Positions 36,059-39,216 of a DNA stretch of 39,216 nucleotides are shown in pieces (within the stretch, counting starts at the first letter, position 1; each line of letters starts with the position of its first letter). Position numbers and translations under genes: made by a program. The notes beneath the pieces were generated by a model, which was not told where the DNA came from, did not search any database, and was given only the letters and a program-made list of their open reading frames with translations. This stretch comes from an uncultured Eubacteriales bacterium. GTDB taxonomy: Bacteria > Bacillota > Clostridia > Lachnospirales > Lachnospiraceae. The stretch covers positions 1 to 39,216 of the forward strand of contig CASDTX010000032.1 in the NCBI GenBank assembly GCA_949283695.1. Direction: 5' to 3'.

Positions 36059-36313
36059 GTAAGGTTATAGCGATAGCCAACCAAAGGGCGGCGTTGGAAA
36101 AACAACTACAGCGGTTAATTTAGGCATAGGCCTGGCAAGAGAAGGAAAAAAGTGTTACTGATCGATGCAGATCCACAGGGTAGCTTAACAGCAAGCCTTG
36201 GCTATGTGGAGCCGGATGAGTTGCAGGACAGCCTGGCAACTGTATTGGAAGCAGTAATTGATGTGCTGCTGGAAGAAGTAAGAAAAAGAATTGGAAAAGC
36301 CATCCTGTCGTAA
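36055..36313 (+). pseudogene. Frameshifted and truncated ParA-type ATPase
   Basis: The text after ATG 36055 encodes a ParA N-terminus if two one-base losses in A runs are restored. One is before the Walker A motif (AACCAAAGGGCGG, expected one more A; gives QKGGVGKTTT). The other is at GGAAAAAAGTG (gives KKVLLIDADPQGSLTASLGY). About 75 family residues are recognisable. Then the frame runs into unrelated text and stops at 36311, so most of the usual 250-plus residues are missing. AGGAGG is upstream. Non-functional as written. Confidence 0.88.
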
Positions 36314-36395
36314 AAGGATTGCACACTGTCACTTTGCATTTATGCAGAGGAGATGCAGTGTCATTTCAATAAGATTTGAAAGGGAGTGCCGGAAA

Positions 36396-36692
36396 ATGTT
36401 TGTGAATAAAATTTTTGAAAGAGCAACGATACGTGGCATAGCGGATTATCTGTTGTTTGGCCAGGAACCGGATGAGGATAAGCGGAGTTATGAGGAACGG
36501 TTAGAGGAACCGTATCTTAGATTTGAAAAGGCAGTGGTAAAATATGATAAGAATCCCACATCGGAGCTGTTGGATCTCTGTAATGAAGTGAGTGCTGAAA
36601 CCGCCAGCGTGTATATGGAAATAGGATTGCAGGTGGGAATATTGCCGATGCTGGACATGGTTAAAAACATCAGTAAAGAAAAGGATTCTTAG
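36396..36692 (+). CDS. Small hypothetical protein of mobile DNA
   Basis: 98 residues, acidic, mostly helical, starting at ATG 36396 with AGGGAG 9 bases upstream; an in-frame earlier start (36291) lies within the parA remnant. The C-terminal part (ETASVYMEIGLQVGILPMLDMVKNI) resembles the end of small DUF6809-like proteins common in clostridial mobile elements, a tentative link. No catalytic motif. Confidence 0.6.
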   Translation: MFVNKIFERATIRGIADYLLFGQEPDEDKRSYEERLEEPYLRFEKAVVKYDKNPTSELLDLCNEVSAETASVYMEIGLQVGILPMLDMVKNISKEKDS

Positions 36693-36693
36693 C

Positions 36694-36834
36694 AATCTTT
36701 GCGAGACGATAAAGCTTAAAGACGAAATAGCATTACTAAAAACGTGTATGTACACAGAAATAAGGAGTGACACAGCGGCGATTATGCTGAGAATGACAGC
36801 GAAGTATCTGGAGGGCAGTAGGAAGAAAAATTAA
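36694..36834 (+). pseudogene. Remnant of a small protein gene
   Basis: One frame reads NLCETIKLKDEIALLKTCMY and then a 28-residue part from ATG 36748 to TAA 36834. It has helical, Lys-rich character and no ribosome binding site at its beginning, so it looks like the tail of a gene whose front was lost. Confidence 0.35.
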
Positions 36835-36870
36835 GTAGTCGAAACTTATAGACGTTATAAGATTATCGTA

Positions 36871-37320
36871 TCAGTGAAGTGTGGAAATACAGTTACAAAT
36901 GACAGAGACCATCTGCTCAATAGAGTCTTTGCACCCATTTTTTATCCATTCTTCAATGATCCCGGAAATACCTTTCAGATAAAAGATAATTCTATAATTT
37001 CTTTCATCAGCAGGTACAGAAAACCGCTCTAAAATAGGGTCGAACAGATACTCGAACATTTTTTTATAGGTCTTATCTGATCGAAATACGGCCGGACGTT
37101 CAATTGCTGCTCGATACAGGTGGCGGTTTTCTTTAATGAAAGTAAGGTATGGAATAAGGCGTTCTGGTGTTATCCATATCAGTTCGGATTTCGGGCAGGA
37201 TTGAATGTCGGGAACCGAAGCATACTCTCCTTCAAAACGCATAGAGAACTGATTTTGAATATAAGACATACTCTCTTCAAGCAGATCGCCGACAGTTTCG
37301 TAATGAAGATAGAAAGTGGA
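36871..37320 (-). pseudogene. TetR/AcrR-family regulator, N-terminally truncated
   Basis: The minus-strand frame starts inside a TetR DNA-binding domain at STFYLHYETVGDLLEES (the end of the recognition helix and following helix) and continues with a typical TetR C-terminal part (PYLTFIKENRHLYRAAIERP, IIFYLKGISGIIEEWIKNGCKDSIEQM). The roughly 30-40 residues holding the first HTH helices are missing; the homology ends at 37320, where a plus-strand frame of another gene begins. The ATG at 37269 gives only the ligand-binding part. Confidence 0.82.
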
Positions 37321-37349
37321 AAGAGGAAATCGCAGAATTTGAGGATATC

Positions 37350-37523
37350 ATGCGTAAAATCATAACAGGAATCATCTCTGAGGCCAGTGGTATAGCTACA
37401 TGGGTGTATGTGCAGAAATATGTGAAGCACAAAACTCTGGATGAAATGCTGCAAGAATGGCAAGGTGCAGACCAGTTTATTATTGTCATGGATACCTGGT
37501 TCGAAAAATTGATGGTGGAATAA
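37350..37523 (+). pseudogene. C-terminal fragment of an unknown gene
   Basis: The 57-residue frame MRKIITGIISEASG...MDTWFEKLMVE can be extended upstream without a start as far as about 37321, where the TetR homology ends. It probably is the tail of a larger gene joined to the TetR fragment by a rearrangement. No recognised domain. Confidence 0.4.
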
Positions 37524-37584
37524 TATGATGCTGTGATAGAATGAAGAAAATGATTGGATGTGCAAACTGGGAGTTTCACATGAG

Positions 37585-37911
37585 ATGCCAGAAGAAGTGC
37601 AAGAATTTGTCAATCAGGCTATCATAGAGCATATGAGGAAAGCATATTCAGAATGGAAGCTAAAGCAGGATAAGGAACTGGTAAGTGAGCTTGAAAAGAA
37701 ATACCAGGAATTACTGGAAACGTTATCCCCAGAACAGGAAGAAGTGATTACGGAATAATGTAATGCAATTTTCAGCAGTGGAGCAGATACAGAAGAGTTT
37801 TTCTACCGGTTGGGACTAAAAGATGGACTGAATCTGAAAAGTACAGTAAAAACTACATTGGAAATGTTATCGGGAAATATTCGTGGAGAGGAACTAAAGG
37901 ATGAAGAATGA
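37585..37911 (+). pseudogene. Small mobile-element gene interrupted by a stop codon
   Basis: ATG 37585 (GGGAG 11 bases upstream) opens a helical, Glu/Lys-rich protein that stops at TAA 37756-37758. The same frame then continues through CNAIFSSGADTEEFFYRLGLKDGLNLKSTVKTTLEML to TGA 37909, overlapping the next start by 11 bases. The smooth continuation suggests an original protein of about 108 residues split by one nonsense change. Alternatively only the first 57 residues are made. Family unknown. Confidence 0.6.
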
Positions 37912-38830
37912 AATTGTATTATTTACAGATGGTGATGTTAATATAGAAGTTCAAATCAATCCTGAGCAGGAGACAGTTTGGCTGACGCAAAAACAAATGG
38001 AAGTGTTGTTTGATGTTAAGCACGCTACAGTAAGCGAACATATTTCAAATATTCTTGCTTCAGGAGAACTGGATGAGACTTCTGTCGGTTTTTCCGACAG
38101 AAGTACAGGGGGACGAAAACCCAAAATTTATAATTTGGATATGATTTTGTCTGTCGGATATCGAGTTAATTCTAAAAGAGGTATAGCTTTCAGAAAATGG
38201 GCAAATAATGTTCTTAAACAGTTTATTTTGAAAGGCTATGCAATCAATGAAAAGCGTCTTCAGGCACTTAAGAAAACAGTTGATATTCAGTCAAGGATGC
38301 TTGCAGATGCACTTGATATAGAGGAGAAAGATGTGCTCAGAGCTGTGAATGAATACACAGATGCATTGATTCTTCTGGATCAATATGACCACCAGGCATT
38401 AAGTAAGCCAGAGGGAACTACTCCAGTATACCGCATTACTTATGAAGAGTGTGTTCAGATGGTTGGTCAGATGAAAGATTCTTTTGAAACAGATGTATTT
38501 GGTGTAGAGAAAGAGGCTGGTAAGGTACAAGGAATTATTGCCGCAGTTTACCAGAGTGTATTTGGACAGGATGCGTACCCATCCTTGGAAGAGAAAGCGG
38601 CGAATCTATTGTATTTTATGATAAAAGATCATCCATATGCAGATGGTTGTAAAAGAATTGCCGCATCACTGTTCCTGGAATTTTTAGACAAGAACAATGC
38701 GTTGTTCTTGGATGGAGAGAAGAGACTCAGTGATGGAACGTTAGTAGCAATTACATTGATGATTGCAGAATCAAAACCAGAAGAAAAAGATGTGATGGTA
38801 AAACTGGTAATGAATCTGTTGAAATTATAG
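37901..38830 (+). CDS. RhuM-family protein with Fic-like C-terminal motif
   Basis: 309 residues. The N-terminal RhuM domain (about 1-120) has VWLTQKQMEVLFDVKHATVSEHISNIL and YNLDMILSVGYRVNSKRGIAFRKWA. The C-terminal helical domain carries HPYADGCKRIAASLFLEFLDKNNALF (244-269), a Fic/Doc-type core in which the usual Asn of HPFxDGNKR is Cys. RhuM genes were first noted in Salmonella pathogenicity island 3 and are common on mobile DNA; the biochemical role is not settled. It overlaps the interrupted upstream gene. Intact frame among decayed neighbours. Confidence 0.88.
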   Translation: MKNEIVLFTDGDVNIEVQINPEQETVWLTQKQMEVLFDVKHATVSEHISNILASGELDETSVGFSDRSTGGRKPKIYNLDMILSVGYRVNSKRGIAFRKWANNVLKQFILKGYAINEKRLQALKKTVDIQSRMLADALDIEEKDVLRAVNEYTDALILLDQYDHQALSKPEGTTPVYRITYEECVQMVGQMKDSFETDVFGVEKEAGKVQGIIAAVYQSVFGQDAYPSLEEKAANLLYFMIKDHPYADGCKRIAASLFLEFLDKNNALFLDGEKRLSDGTLVAITLMIAESKPEEKDVMVKLVMNLLKL

Positions 38831-38940
38831 TGGCATTGCATTGCTTTTATATTACAACAGTATCGGGAACTGATAAGGCAATTTATGAAGCAGCAGGTAC
38901 AAATGGAATTACAAAGCTTCCAAAATTTCAAAAAGAATAG
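38831..38940 (+). other. Short remnant coding stretch
   Basis: A frame without a start reads ITTVSGTDKAIYEAAGTNGITKLPKFQKE to TAG 38938-38940. It resembles a gene tail but is not recognised. Confidence 0.3.
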
Positions 38941-38951
38941 TTTCTCAAATT

Positions 38952-38994
38952 GCCCGAGAGGTTGATCAAACGATCAGCTTCCCGGGCTTTCTTT
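38952..38994 (+). terminator. Terminator at the end of the accessory gene group
   Basis: GCCCG-A-GAGGTTGATC pairs with GATCAGCTTCCCGGGC around AAAC with small irregularities, followed by TTTCTTT. Confidence 0.85.
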
Positions 38995-39216
38995 ATGCCC
39001 AAAAGGCAGTCAAAAACACATTTCAAAAATTTTTTCCAACTTTTTTTCATTTTTTTGGAAACGCAGTCAAAAAAGCGTGACCACAGGAATTATAGAGGGG
39101 CAAACGAAAGACCTCTCAATCGAACCTTGAAAACAAAATATGCAGTCCTCCGGTTCATATCCGTTGTATGTGGAGCGACAAGTTTTCTGCCGCCATGACT
39201 CCTTTTGGACGAGCGA
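38995..39216. other. AT-rich non-coding right edge
   Basis: Homopolymer A/T tracts (39025-39060), then a hairpin-capable stretch GAGGGG/CCTCTC near 39096-39117. No gene is supported; an 82-codon open frame here has low-complexity content and no ribosome binding site. Confidence 0.4.

Noticed and set aside
38950-39198. 82-codon open frame at the right edge
   Set aside because: Begins within a terminator, no ribosome binding site, low-complexity composition.

Overview
The window looks like chromosome of a gut-type, low-to-mid GC member of the Clostridia, most probably Lachnospiraceae. This rests on the type III glutamine synthetase, Gram-positive lipoprotein and sortase-type signals, strong AGGAGG ribosome binding sites with occasional TTG/GTG starts, the rplM-rpsI pair followed by conjugative-element remains, and a carbohydrate ABC system that lacks its own ATPase. 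The species cannot be fixed from sequence alone.

Left edge (1-3.1 kb): a partial 141-bp structured repeat abuts an intact single-transposase IS66-type insertion sequence (149-1968) with 24-bp inverted ends and a perfect 8-bp target duplication. Next come a tRNA-Glu(CTC) gene and a 0.9-kb segment bounded by a duplicate of the tRNA 3' end, which holds remains of a two-gene small-protein module.

3.1-11.4 kb: a Crp/Fnr-type regulator (minus strand) diverges from a tightly packed seven-gene operon: DUF3100 membrane protein, small membrane partner, deaminase-type amidohydrolase, TauE/SafE-type exporter, and the molybdenum, FAD and 2Fe-2S subunits of a xanthine-dehydrogenase-family hydroxylase. Together they suggest uptake, hydroxylation and deamination of an N-heterocycle such as a purine. 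This is the best candidate here for an undescribed system.

11.4-16.4 kb: housekeeping metabolism, with class II fructose-bisphosphate aldolase and glutamine synthetase III. The glnN promoter is followed by a terminator hairpin in the leader. An AraC-type regulator and a small membrane protein follow.

16.8-26.2 kb: a beta-galactoside use locus, with solute-binding lipoprotein, two permeases, an AraC-type regulator, a GH2 beta-galactosidase and a GH42 beta-galactosidase. No MsmK-type ATPase is present, so a shared one is assumed.

26.3-33.6 kb: an ABC-class ATPase of unknown role (COG3044 type) with a YbaK/ProX-type deacylase; a GH13 amylase-family enzyme with an 8-residue repeat in its C-terminal part; a divergent, repeat-bearing, probably sortase-anchored surface protein; and a MarR regulator overlapping a 14-TM drug exporter. 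The exporter's last codons were changed by insertion of a second copy of the structured repeat.

33.8-39.2 kb: rplM-rpsI, then AT-richer accessory DNA right after the rpsI terminator: ParB, a doubly frameshifted and truncated ParA, small orphan genes, a TetR fragment, a nonsense-interrupted gene and a RhuM protein with a Fic-like C-terminal motif. This reads as a decaying integrative element next to rpsI.

A recurring theme is the end motif GTAACAGTTCAGCC. It forms the IS66-type ends, the ends of the structured repeat (a likely non-autonomous relative), a 57-bp mini-element upstream of lacZ, and a lone copy in the loop of the GH42 terminator.
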